Assembly (NCBI GenBank): GCA_947581615.1
Contig: CANPVD010000024.1
Coordinates: 1 to 63,054 of the forward strand
Length of the DNA: 63,054 nt
Direction: 5' to 3'
Source: Candidatus Humimonas hydrogenitrophica
GTDB lineage: Bacteria; Gemmatimonadota; Gemmatimonadetes; Palauibacterales; Palauibacteraceae
Shown here: piece after piece, positions 27,360 to 36,033 of the stretch
Layout of the letters: each line of letters begins with the position of its first letter
How positions within the stretch are numbered: the stretch's first letter is position 1
Notes under the pieces: model-generated
The model's input: the letters and a program-made list of their open reading frames with translations, nothing else
The model's database searches: none
What the model was told of the DNA's origin: nothing
Made by a program: the position numbers and the translations under genes

Positions 27360-29462
27360 ATGACCAGCCGTCCAGCCCGGACCCTCGCGGCGCTGTGCGT
27401 CGCCGCCGCCCTCGTCCTCCCGCCGCGGGCCCGTGCCCAGGAGGTGGCCGGCGCCCCCAGCTTCCGGCAGGTGCTAGGCCTGCGCTCGGTCGGAGGGGTG
27501 GCCATCGCGCCCGACGGGTCGGCCGTCGCCTACGAGGTCCGGGGCGCCGACTGGGACGCGAACCGGTACGACACGGAGATCTGGCTCGTGCGGCCGGGCG
27601 CGGCGCCCTTCCAGCTCACGCGCACGGCGAAGGGGAGCTCCACGAGCCCCTCCTGGTCCCCGGACGGGAAGTGGCTGGCGTTCCTCTCCTCCCGGGACGA
27701 GGGCAAGACGCAGGTGTGGCTCATCCGGCCCGACGGCGGCGAGGCGCGGCCGCTCACCGACGTGGCCGAAGGCGCGCGTTCCTTCGCGTGGAGCCCCGAC
27801 GGCGCGAGCCTGGCCGTATCGATCCAGGAGCCCCAGAGCGCCGCCATGAAGGCGCGGAAGAAGGACTACGGGGAGTGGAGGGTCGAGAGCGAGAACGCCC
27901 CGCCCGTCCACCTGTGGGTGATGGACCTGTCGAAGGCCCTCGCGACCGGGGACGGGGCCAAGCTGCCAGCCGACTCGGCGGGATCCGGGACCTCCTCCGC
28001 TCCGGCCGACGGCTCCGGGTCGGCCTTCCGAGCCCTCACCCCGGGCGCCCCCTACACGGTGGTCGGCTTCCGCTGGTCGCCCGACGGGTCCCGGATCGCG
28101 TTCAGCCACCAGCCCGACGGCCGGGTGCCGTCCTTTACGCACCGCGACCTGTCGGTGGTCGACGTGGCCACGGACTCGATCCGTACGCTGGTGGACGGGC
28201 CGGGCCCGGACGCCGGACCCGTGTGGTCCCCGGACGGGCGCTGGATCGCTTTCTCCACGGGCGCCGGGGACACCGCCTATTACGCCACGGACGAGATCGC
28301 GAAGGTCCGGGCCTCGGGCGGGAAGCCCGAGCTCCTCACCGGCGCCTATGACGCGAACGCCGACCCGGTGGCGTGGCTCCCGGATGGGCTCATCGTTCAG
28401 GGATGGCGGCAGGGGCAGACGGTGCTCTACAAGATGGACGCCGACTCGAAGAAGATGACCGAGCTCACGGACACGCCTCGGGCCTTCCGCTCGGTGGATT
28501 ACACGCGCGACGCCCGGTTCGCGGCATTCGTGGGAGCCACTCCGACCGAGATGTCGGAAGTCTACCTCACGTCGGCCAGCGACTGGAGGCCGCGCAAGCT
28601 CACGGACATGACGGCCCAGGTGGCCGGATGGCCGATCGGCACCGAGCGGGACATCACCTGGAAGAGCAAGGACGGAGCGGTCGTGCACGGTGTGCTCATC
28701 ACGCCGCCGGGATTCGACTCCACCCGCCGTCACCCGCTCGTGGTGCGCATCCATGGCGGGCCCACCGGCATCGACCTGCCCATCCTCTCCAGCCAGGTCG
28801 AATCGTACGTGTATCCCCTCACCCAGTGGCTCGCCCGGGGCGCGGTCGTGCTCATGCCCAACTACCGCGGCTCCCTGGGCTACGGGCAGGCGTTCGAGAA
28901 GCTGAACGTGGGCAACCTGGGCGTGGGCGACGCGTGGGACGTGATGTCGGGGGTGCAGGGCCTCATCGACCGCGGGATCGCCGATCCGGACAGCATGGTG
29001 GCCATGGGCTGGAGCGAGGGCGGCTACATCTCGGCCTTCCTCACCACGACCACCCACCGCTTCAAGGCCATCTCGGTGGGCGCGGGGATCTCCGACTGGA
29101 TGACCTACTACGTGAACACCGACATCCACCCGTTCACGATCTCCTACCTGGGCGGAACGCCCTGGGACCTGCCGAAGGTGTACGCGAGGACCTCCCCGAT
29201 CACGTACATCAAGCAGGCCTCGACCCCGACCCTCATCCAGCACGACGACGGCGACCCCCGGGTGCCGCCGCCCAACGGGTTCGAGCTCTACCAGGGGCTC
29301 AGGGACGTGGGCGTGCCGGTGAAGTTCGTCCTCTACCACGCCGACAGCCACGGCGTCCCGACCCCGAAGCAGCGCCTGGCGGCGACGTGGCACAACTGGG
29401 CCTGGGTGGCCAAGTGGATGTACGGGGAGGACGTGAAGCTGCCCTTCCCCGAGGGGGGCTGA
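27360..29462 (+). CDS. Secreted S9 family serine peptidase (acylaminoacyl/dipeptidyl type)
   Basis: A 700-residue exported peptidase. A signal peptide ends PRARAQE. Residues about 40-420 form a WD40/PD40-like beta-propeller with repeats such as SWSPDGKWLAFLSS and VWSPDGRWIAFSTG. The C-terminal alpha/beta-hydrolase domain has the nucleophile Ser552 in GWSEGGYIS, an acidic residue in HDDGDPRVPP, and the His in YHADSHGVP. It cleaves short oligopeptides entering the propeller; exo- or endo-specificity is not resolved. A single gene with its own promoter, divergent from the EAL protein. Confidence 0.92.
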   Translation: MTSRPARTLAALCVAAALVLPPRARAQEVAGAPSFRQVLGLRSVGGVAIAPDGSAVAYEVRGADWDANRYDTEIWLVRPGAAPFQLTRTAKGSSTSPSWSPDGKWLAFLSSRDEGKTQVWLIRPDGGEARPLTDVAEGARSFAWSPDGASLAVSIQEPQSAAMKARKKDYGEWRVESENAPPVHLWVMDLSKALATGDGAKLPADSAGSGTSSAPADGSGSAFRALTPGAPYTVVGFRWSPDGSRIAFSHQPDGRVPSFTHRDLSVVDVATDSIRTLVDGPGPDAGPVWSPDGRWIAFSTGAGDTAYYATDEIAKVRASGGKPELLTGAYDANADPVAWLPDGLIVQGWRQGQTVLYKMDADSKKMTELTDTPRAFRSVDYTRDARFAAFVGATPTEMSEVYLTSASDWRPRKLTDMTAQVAGWPIGTERDITWKSKDGAVVHGVLITPPGFDSTRRHPLVVRIHGGPTGIDLPILSSQVESYVYPLTQWLARGAVVLMPNYRGSLGYGQAFEKLNVGNLGVGDAWDVMSGVQGLIDRGIADPDSMVAMGWSEGGYISAFLTTTTHRFKAISVGAGISDWMTYYVNTDIHPFTISYLGGTPWDLPKVYARTSPITYIKQASTPTLIQHDDGDPRVPPPNGFELYQGLRDVGVPVKFVLYHADSHGVPTPKQRLAATWHNWAWVAKWMYGEDVKLPFPEGG

Positions 29463-29654
29463 CCGCACGAGGTCGGTGCGCTCCGGGTCGCGGTGGACGA
29501 AACCGGGGGCGAGGGCGGATCGTAGGGGTCGGTGTCCAGCCGCCCCGGTGCGGCGGCCTACCGGCTGGGCCGGAGCCTCGTGGCCATGCGGGCCGCCACC
29601 GTGGCGGCGAGCGTGACGTCGCGCTTCGATGGATTCGCCGAGCGCGACCCCGTC

Positions 29655-30701
29655 TCAGGGCCCGCCGGCGGAATGCCTTCCCACCGCCCGGAAGGGACCC
29701 TCAGGAACCATCCGAACCGTCACCGCCTCCAGCCCGGCGCACACGAAGGCCCACTGGAGCCGCATCTGGTCGGCCACGGGGACGGAACGGAGGTCGGTGG
29801 GGTCCGCGTCGCGCGCAGCGCCCAGGAATAGCGGCACCTCGGACACCAGCGTGAGGGGATCACCGCCCAGGGCGCGGATCGTCTCCATCGAGCTCGGCCG
29901 GAAGCGGGCGGCCGTAGCCGGGTCGCCCGCCGCCAGGAAGTGCTCGCGCATGGACGCGTGGTTGGGACGGGTGGCGAAACCGGGCGCCAGCCGGTGAAAG
30001 CCCTTCTCCCCGGCCCGCTCGACATCGTGCAGCGCGTAGCCGGCGTGCGCCGCCGACGCCCGGCAGCGCTCCATGAGCCGGCCCAGCTCCGGCCGGCCGC
30101 GCCAACCCGGCTCCACCAGGTACCAGGGCCCTCCCGCCACCGACATCCCGTGCAGGGAGGCGTGCAGGGAGAAGGACCCCGCTTCCCTCCACCAGCCCCG
30201 CGCGGCCCGGTTCTCGGGGCGAGCCCCTTGGTCGTCGTCGCGGACCGGGAAGCCGAACTCGACGTCGTCGCCGGGGAGCTCCCGGACGACGTGAAGCCGG
30301 TAGAGGACGGGGTCGTAGGCCTCCGGACCATCGCCGAGCGCTCCCGGCCCGGTGGGGCCGGAAGGGCGCTGCCACGCCGCGTTGGCGGCCTCTCCGTCCG
30401 GGTTGAGGTGCGGCAGGATCCACCACTCCGCCGCCGTGAGGAGCGGGTCCTCGGCCGGCAGCTCGGCCAGGTGCGCCGCCAGCCGCCGGAGGAGCCGGGG
30501 GCCGACCGGCTCGTCCGCGTGGCAGCCGGCCACGAGGCTCACGCGATGCGATCCCGAGCCCCCCCGGAAGGCCCGGACCGGGCGGCCCTCCCGCGAGCGC
30601 CCGATGATCGCGCCCTCGTCCGGGCCCACCGGCTCGCAGGCCAGGATCTCCTCGAACCGGCCTTCGAGGGCGTCGTAGCCGGGCGCGCGCGGCGCGCTCA
30701 C
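29655..30701 (-). CDS. M14 family zinc carboxypeptidase-like protein
   Basis: A 348-residue putative metallopeptidase. Zinc ligands fit GCHADEPVG (HxxE) and a later His in SLHASLHG; WWILPHLNPDGEAAN is the family's Asn-Pro-Asp-Gly-x3-Asn block, and a Glu in VSEVPLF may be catalytic. No signal peptide is seen, so it may act on peptides in the cytoplasm. Start is uncertain: GTG at 30701, 22 bp past the upstream acylase stop, gives the expected N-terminus, but the ribosome site is weak. It probably shares a transcript with the penicillin-acylase gene, suggesting paired amide-bond hydrolysis of one class of compounds. Confidence 0.8.
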   Translation of the reverse strand: MSAPRAPGYDALEGRFEEILACEPVGPDEGAIIGRSREGRPVRAFRGGSGSHRVSLVAGCHADEPVGPRLLRRLAAHLAELPAEDPLLTAAEWWILPHLNPDGEAANAAWQRPSGPTGPGALGDGPEAYDPVLYRLHVVRELPGDDVEFGFPVRDDDQGARPENRAARGWWREAGSFSLHASLHGMSVAGGPWYLVEPGWRGRPELGRLMERCRASAAHAGYALHDVERAGEKGFHRLAPGFATRPNHASMREHFLAAGDPATAARFRPSSMETIRALGGDPLTLVSEVPLFLGAARDADPTDLRSVPVADQMRLQWAFVCAGLEAVTVRMVPEGPFRAVGRHSAGGP

Positions 30702-30723
30702 GGTCCGCGCTGCAAGCTCGCCG

Positions 30724-33258
30724 TCACGCCGGTCCGTCCACGGCTCGCGCCGCGCCGGAGTCGCCGGTGCCGCCGCCGGCGGTCCGTCCCTCTCCCTCCC
30801 CCTGCGGCACGAGCTCCAGGCGCGCGACGGCCGCCTCCCGCACGCTCGCCTCCGACCAGGGGATCGGCACGCCCGTCCCCCCCAGCCAGTGCGGCAGGAG
30901 GTCGTCGTAGTGGGGCGAGAGGGGGTTCCCCGACTGCCCTCCCGGGAGGCAGAAGCGCGCCTCCTCCCAGTCACCCAGCGGGATGACCACGCGCAGGGAT
31001 GGCACCGCCGAGGCAGGCGCGAGCGGGTCCTCCGGGAGCGCGGCGCACTGGGCAACCGTATGCGCGTCGCCTCCGACGCATAGAGGTCCGCGGTCGAAGA
31101 CCCGGCCCAGGGGACCCACCTGGCCCAGAGGATGATGGAGCCACGCCGGCCGGACGCGTCCCCACGCCCAGTTCGCCGGATCCGGGCCGGCCTCGCGCCG
31201 AAGCCGGCCAACGGCGTCGCGCAGGGCCCCGGCCACCGCCTCCGTCCATGGCCGTTCGAGCCACCCCTCGGCCCGCTCCCGCAGGAGCCGGGTGAGCAGC
31301 GCGTGGCCCTTGCGCCCGAAGAAGCTGCGTGGCGTGAGGACGTGGAAGCCCCGGCCCAGGGCCCAGCTCGACGCGTGGGGCGCCCGGGAGCGCACCAGGC
31401 GGCCGACCAACCCGGCCACGACGAGCTCGTAGACCGACGCGGCCGGCGAGTCGGCCGTGACCCGCCCGTCCCAGCCGCGCAGGAGCTCGAGACCCAGGTC
31501 CAGGTCGGGGTCGTCGGCCGGCGGCGCCGTGGACGTCCCGGCCTCGCCCTCCTGTGCGGCGCCGGCCACCAGCGCGAGCACGTCGTCACGCAGGTCCCGC
31601 CACGGCACGCAAGTCACGTCGAGCTGCAGGCGCAGGCTCGCCTCCACGTCCCAGTCCGTACGGCCCCCGAGCACCTCCTCGATCCGGGCGGCCCGGTAGC
31701 CGTCGATCCAGTCGGCTCCCAGCCACGGGGCACCCGGTCCGTCTTCGGCCGGCTTGTTGTTGGCCGAGACCAGGTACCCGGATTCCGGGTCCTCGCGCGC
31801 GGGCATGGCCTCGAACGGGACGTGCTCGTCCTCCCAGCCCGCGGCCGGATCCCAGCCCGGCGCCGGCAGCGTGCCCCGACCCCGGAGCCGCGTCGGCGCC
31901 TCGCCCACCAGCCGCCAGCCGATCGTCCCCGCCGTGTCGGCGGCCACGACGCTGAGGGACACGGTGGGCCAGTGACGGAAGAGCTCGCCCAGCTCCCCGA
32001 CGGTGTGGGCCCGGTGGGCCAGCAGGAAGCCCTCCAGGGGCCGCGGCTCGAGCCACGTGGCCCGAAGCGCGAGGGCCGGCCCTCCGGCCGGCGCCCCGAT
32101 CTCCGGGTCCGGACGCGTGCCCGCGTCGCCCGGTGCCCGGGCTTCCCCGCTTTCCAATCCGGTGAGATCGGTCCCGCGCAGGGCCGAGCCCACCACCGGA
32201 CCGTGGGGCGTTTCGATCACCTCCTCCTCGACCGGCTCGCCACCCTTCACCCGGATCGTCTCGGACCAGCGCCGGCATGGCTCCCATCCGTCCCCGCGGC
32301 GCGCCCTGTCTCCGTCGATCCACTCGACGAAGAAATCCGTGTTGTCCACGAGGCCGGCCGTCACGCCCCAGGCCACGTGCCCATTGTGGGCGGATAGGAA
32401 AGCCGGCATGCCCAGGAAGGCGGCGCCCGCCGCCTCCCACGTGGGCGTGCGCACGTGGGCCAGGTGCCAGTGCGGCGGGAGTTGGGGCGCCAGGTGCGGA
32501 TCGTTGGCAAGCAGCGCGCGGCCGGAGGCGGTCCGCGAGGCCGACAGTGCCCACGCGTTGGAGGCCCCGGCCAGCCCCACTCGCCGCGCGAGCGCTTCCA
32601 GGTCCTGCTCGACCCGGTCCAGCACCGCGCGGAGCGGCGCCCGGCCCGTCTCCTGGAGAGGAAGCCAGTCGGGATAGGGCCCCGACAGGTCGCGAACGGC
32701 CGCCGGCCCATCGTCCAGCAGCATGCGCAGGCGGACGAGCTCGGTGTCCCAGTTGGCCGGCAGGACGAAGCTCACCAGGCGGTGCATGGCGACGGCGTCG
32801 GCCGGCTCCCACGGGGTCGGGTCGATCCGCAGGAGCGCGTGCCCGTGGGGTCGGCGAGGCAGCCCGCCCTCGAACGCCGCCCGCACCCCCCGGCAGTACG
32901 ACTCCAGGGCGACCCGGACCTCGGGCCGCGAAGCTTCGAGCTGGGCCGTCGCGCCGCGCCGGAATCCAATGCGGCGCGCCAGCCGGTCGATCGGCAGGCC
33001 CTCCTCGCCGATGGCCTCGGCGACCGTCCCCCGCACCGTGCGCAGCAGCAGCTCGAGCTGGAACGGGCGGTCCTGCGCCTGCACGAAGCCGAGCGCGAAG
33101 GCGGCATCCTCGTCGGACCCGGCGGTGATGTGGGGAATCCCGTGGCCGTCGCGCCGCACGCACAGCGGTCCGCTCAGGCCCGGAACCCGCAGCGATCCGG
33201 AGGTCCGCGGGAGCCGCCGACCGAGCAGGATGCGGAACAGCGTTCGGGTGAGGTTCAC
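30724..33258 (-). CDS. Penicillin acylase family protein
   Basis: An 844-residue Ntn-hydrolase, full length for the family. The alpha-subunit includes DGHGIPHI and ALGFVQAQDRPFQLELL. The autoprocessing site is GASNAWALS with the nucleophile Ser at residue 233, followed by LLANDPHL and the NTDFFVEW block. Beta-subunit signatures SANNKPA and PGGQSGNPLSPHY are present. The N-terminus has only a weak hydrophobic segment, so export is uncertain. Substrates in this family include beta-lactams, acyl-homoserine lactones and N-acyl peptides; none can be chosen here. It likely forms an operon with the M14-like peptidase downstream. Confidence 0.9.
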   Translation of the reverse strand: MNLTRTLFRILLGRRLPRTSGSLRVPGLSGPLCVRRDGHGIPHITAGSDEDAAFALGFVQAQDRPFQLELLLRTVRGTVAEAIGEEGLPIDRLARRIGFRRGATAQLEASRPEVRVALESYCRGVRAAFEGGLPRRPHGHALLRIDPTPWEPADAVAMHRLVSFVLPANWDTELVRLRMLLDDGPAAVRDLSGPYPDWLPLQETGRAPLRAVLDRVEQDLEALARRVGLAGASNAWALSASRTASGRALLANDPHLAPQLPPHWHLAHVRTPTWEAAGAAFLGMPAFLSAHNGHVAWGVTAGLVDNTDFFVEWIDGDRARRGDGWEPCRRWSETIRVKGGEPVEEEVIETPHGPVVGSALRGTDLTGLESGEARAPGDAGTRPDPEIGAPAGGPALALRATWLEPRPLEGFLLAHRAHTVGELGELFRHWPTVSLSVVAADTAGTIGWRLVGEAPTRLRGRGTLPAPGWDPAAGWEDEHVPFEAMPAREDPESGYLVSANNKPAEDGPGAPWLGADWIDGYRAARIEEVLGGRTDWDVEASLRLQLDVTCVPWRDLRDDVLALVAGAAQEGEAGTSTAPPADDPDLDLGLELLRGWDGRVTADSPAASVYELVVAGLVGRLVRSRAPHASSWALGRGFHVLTPRSFFGRKGHALLTRLLRERAEGWLERPWTEAVAGALRDAVGRLRREAGPDPANWAWGRVRPAWLHHPLGQVGPLGRVFDRGPLCVGGDAHTVAQCAALPEDPLAPASAVPSLRVVIPLGDWEEARFCLPGGQSGNPLSPHYDDLLPHWLGGTGVPIPWSEASVREAAVARLELVPQGEGEGRTAGGGTGDSGAARAVDGPA

Positions 33259-33461
33259 GTCATGCGTCCCGGGGGTGCGCCGTGCGCGTCGCGGCCCGAA
33301 TCTCGGGACCCGGTGGGCACCCTGTCAACGAGCCCGACGTCTCGATGGGCGGCCATCCCGCCCGTCGCGGGTCCGGTGTACGTTGGGAGCCGACACCGTC
33401 GTTTCGCCGGACGCGCTCGCCCGCGACGACCGGGCCTCGAACCGCGACCAGGGACGCTTCC

Positions 33462-33638
33462 ATGCTCGCCCTCGCCCTCCAGAGCCTGACCGAGTACGTC
33501 GGGACCACCCTGCGGTCCATCCACTTCGGCGAAGTCGTGCGGAGCGTGCGGGACTTCGTGTTCGAGCACCCGGTGGAGGCGGGCCTCGTCGTGGTCGGAT
33601 TCTTCGTCCTCGTCCGACTCATGACTCCTCGCCGCTGA
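33462..33638 (+). CDS. Small single-pass membrane protein
   Basis: A 58-residue protein: an amphipathic N-terminal half (SLTEYVGTTLRSIHFGEVV) followed by one helix (EAGLVVVGFFVLVRLM) and a short basic tail. ATG at 33462 with a weak AGGGA ribosome site; an in-frame upstream extension to 33282 looks non-coding. Divergent from the acylase gene. No family recognised. A small regulator or membrane-stress peptide is possible. Confidence 0.55.
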   Translation: MLALALQSLTEYVGTTLRSIHFGEVVRSVRDFVFEHPVEAGLVVVGFFVLVRLMTPRR

Positions 33639-33686
33639 AGCGCCCCCCCCCGTGTCCGCGGACCCGCGGACCGGGCGACAGCGGCG

Positions 33687-35348
33687 TCACGAGCGCCCCT
33701 GGGGTCCGGCCGCCAGGTGATGGCGGATGAGCGGGCGGGTACCGGGCTCCAGGTTCTCCTGGGCCCGCGCCTCGGCGGCCTGGTCCAGGGCCGTGACGCG
33801 GGCGTGCTGGCGCAGGTGCTCCGCCCACGACTGGACCAGGAAGATCTCCACGTAACGGTCCGGATCCGAGGAGTCCGCGAACAGGTCCCAGTAGTACGCG
33901 CCGCTCCGGCGCCGACGGCGACCCACGTCCGCCATGGCGGCCTCGAACGCCGGGTGGCCGCCGGGCATCACCCGGTACTCGACGGTGACCAGCACCGGCC
34001 CCCGGTCGTGCTCGACCTCGTCGGAGAGGATGGGAGCCGGCCAGTGCCGGGTGGGCGACAGGTCGAGCCCCTCTGTCTCCCGGATGCGGAAGCGGCCGCC
34101 GGCCACCGCGCCGAGGATCACCACGGCACCGGCGGCGGCCAGCGTGCCGGGTAGACCCACCGGACCCGCCACGGCACCCCACAGGATGCTGCCCGCCGTC
34201 GTGCCCCCGAAGAAGACCAGCACGTAGAGCGACATGCCCCGGGCCCGGACCCAGGAGGGGAGGACGGTCTGCGCGGCGGTGTTGAAGCCCGACAGGAGGT
34301 TGAGCCACGCCCCCCCCGCCGCGAACACGATCACCAGGAACAGGGCCAGGTCCCGCACCTGGCCCACCGCCGCCAGGCACAGCCCGAAGGCCACGATGGA
34401 CACGCTCACGACCCGGTCCAGCGACAGCCGCTTCCGGAGGGGACCGAGGACCACGGCGCCCGACACCGCCCCGATCCCGAACGCGGTCACGACCAGGCCG
34501 AACCCCCCGGCCGAGAGCCCCAACCTCTGACGGGCCACCAGCGGGAGGAGCGCCCACAGCGCGCTGCCGGCGAACACGAACAGGCCCACCCGGACCAGGA
34601 CCGAGACCATCTGCGGGGTGTGCCGCACGTAGCGGACGCCCGTCCGCACCGCCCCGGGGAACGGCTCCCGGGGGAGCTCCCGGCTCTCCTCGGGCCGCCT
34701 CCAGCGCCCGAGCACGCCGACCAGCCCCAGGTAGGAAGCCGCATTGGCCAGGAACGCCACCCCGGCGCCGGCCGTGGCGACCAGCACGCCGCCCAGCGCC
34801 GGGCCCACGGCGCGCGCGATGTTGACGCCCACGCTGGTCGACACGATGGCCGACGGCAGCTCCTCGCGCGGAACGAGCTCGGGGAGGACGGCGTTCCACG
34901 CGGGCTGGTTGACGGCGGCGCCGAACCCCAGCAGGAGCGTGAACAGGAGGAGGCTCCACGGAGTAATCCATCCCGCCACGGTGAGCCCACCCAGCGCGCC
35001 GGCGGCGAGGAGCTGCCACACCTGGGCCCACAGGAGGATGCGGCGCCGGTCGACCAGGTCGGCCAGCGCCCCCGAGGGAACGACGAGCGCGAACATGGCC
35101 AGGCCCGTGGCCGCCTGGACCAGCGCCACCATGATCGGCCGCGGCGCCAGGTCGGTCATGAGCCACTGGGCCGCCACCTGCTGCACCCACGTGCCGACGT
35201 AGGAGACCACGTTGGCGGCCCAGATCGCCCGGAACACCGGATGTCGGAACGGAGTCCACGGCGAGGTCGCCGCCGTCCTGCCGTCTCCGGGGACCCTCTC
35301 TACCATCGTCCGGCTCGCTTCACGTCCATCCTGTTCGGAGGTTCGCAT
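33687..35348 (-). CDS. MFS exporter with C-terminal ABM-like domain
   Basis: About 553 residues. An MFS_3/EntS-like transporter with about 12 helices (residues about 30-420), including GALADLVDRRRILLWAQ between helices 2 and 3. It is followed by a soluble C-terminal domain of about 110 residues (VTVEYRVMPGGHPAFEAAM, YYWDLFADSSDPDRYVEIFLVQSW) resembling antibiotic-biosynthesis monooxygenase/dimeric alpha-beta barrel proteins. Likely a drug or siderophore-like exporter; the added domain recurs with this MFS type. Start is ambiguous among 35384 (GTG with GAGGA), 35348 (ATG) and 35306 (ATG). The 5' end faces the decayed DUF4350 gene. Confidence 0.87.
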   Translation of the reverse strand: MRTSEQDGREASRTMVERVPGDGRTAATSPWTPFRHPVFRAIWAANVVSYVGTWVQQVAAQWLMTDLAPRPIMVALVQAATGLAMFALVVPSGALADLVDRRRILLWAQVWQLLAAGALGGLTVAGWITPWSLLLFTLLLGFGAAVNQPAWNAVLPELVPREELPSAIVSTSVGVNIARAVGPALGGVLVATAGAGVAFLANAASYLGLVGVLGRWRRPEESRELPREPFPGAVRTGVRYVRHTPQMVSVLVRVGLFVFAGSALWALLPLVARQRLGLSAGGFGLVVTAFGIGAVSGAVVLGPLRKRLSLDRVVSVSIVAFGLCLAAVGQVRDLALFLVIVFAAGGAWLNLLSGFNTAAQTVLPSWVRARGMSLYVLVFFGGTTAGSILWGAVAGPVGLPGTLAAAGAVVILGAVAGGRFRIRETEGLDLSPTRHWPAPILSDEVEHDRGPVLVTVEYRVMPGGHPAFEAAMADVGRRRRRSGAYYWDLFADSSDPDRYVEIFLVQSWAEHLRQHARVTALDQAAEARAQENLEPGTRPLIRHHLAAGPQGRS

Positions 35349-35404
35349 GGGTCCTGCCGCGCCGCACGTCCGCCGGATCTCCACGGTCCTCGAGCCGCGC
35401 CCGG

Positions 35405-35934
35405 ATGCCGGCCTACCCGCAAGGCCGGGGCCCGCTGGTCCTGATCGACGAGGGTCACCACGAGTTCCACACGGCGGAGGGACGCTACCGTCGGTTCGCC
35501 GAGCTCCTGCGGGCCGACGGCTACCGGGTGGAGCCGCACCGGGGACGCTTCACGGCCGCGGCCCTCGACTCCGCGAAGGTCCTGGTGATCGCCAACCCCG
35601 TGTCGGCCCGCAACGAGAAGGACTGGACCCTCCCGGTGGACCCGGCGTTCGATTCGGCGGAGGTGGACGTCGTGGGGCGCTGGGTGCGGGGCGGCGGCTC
35701 CCTCCTCCTCATCGCCGACCACATGCCCTTCGGGGGCGGGGCCGCCACCCTCGCGAAGCGCTTCGGGCCGGCGTGGAGCTCCTGCAGCCCGACACGGCGT
35801 GGGCCTTTCACCCCTCCACCCCCCGGCGACCCGTGAAGGGCTGGCTCCAGGGAGCGCTCGTCCGGGACGGCCGCGGACGGGTGGCCGCTTTCGCCCTCGA
35901 CGTGCTGCACCGGCTCTCGGGCCGGCGGCCCTGA
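35405..35934 (+). pseudogene. Decayed DUF4350-type gene (frameshift and internal deletions)
   Basis: The first part (35405 to about 35770) reads in one frame as PAYPQGRGPLVLIDEGHH, RYRRFAELLRADGYRVEP, VLVIANPVSARNEKDW and GGSLLLIADHMPFGGGA, which matches my memory of DUF4350-family proteins. At the AKRFG codons the frame is lost, and the C-terminal part continues in another plus frame (PDTAWAFHPSTPRRPVKGWL, then ALDVLHRLSG). Segments expected between RFG and PDTAW, and between GRVAAF and ALDVLH, are missing, as is any signal peptide. It was probably an exported GATase-like-fold protein. Sequencing error cannot explain the missing segments, but I could not align it to homologs. Confidence 0.65.
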
Positions 35935-35951
35935 GCCCGGACGCCGGGCGA

Positions 35952-35972
35952 CCGGGCGCGCGTGGCGCCCGG
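35952..35972. terminator. GC-rich hairpin between convergent genes
   Basis: CCGGGCGC and GCGCCCGG form an 8-bp stem with a 5-nt loop between the DUF4350 remnant and the end of the OPT gene. No T-tract follows on either strand, so it is at best a weak terminator candidate; hairpins are common by chance at this G+C. Confidence 0.3.
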
Positions 35973-36033
35973 CCCGCCCGACCGGACCCGGACAGATCGG
36001 CGGAAGCTCGATCGGCCGGCCCGGTTCAGCCCG

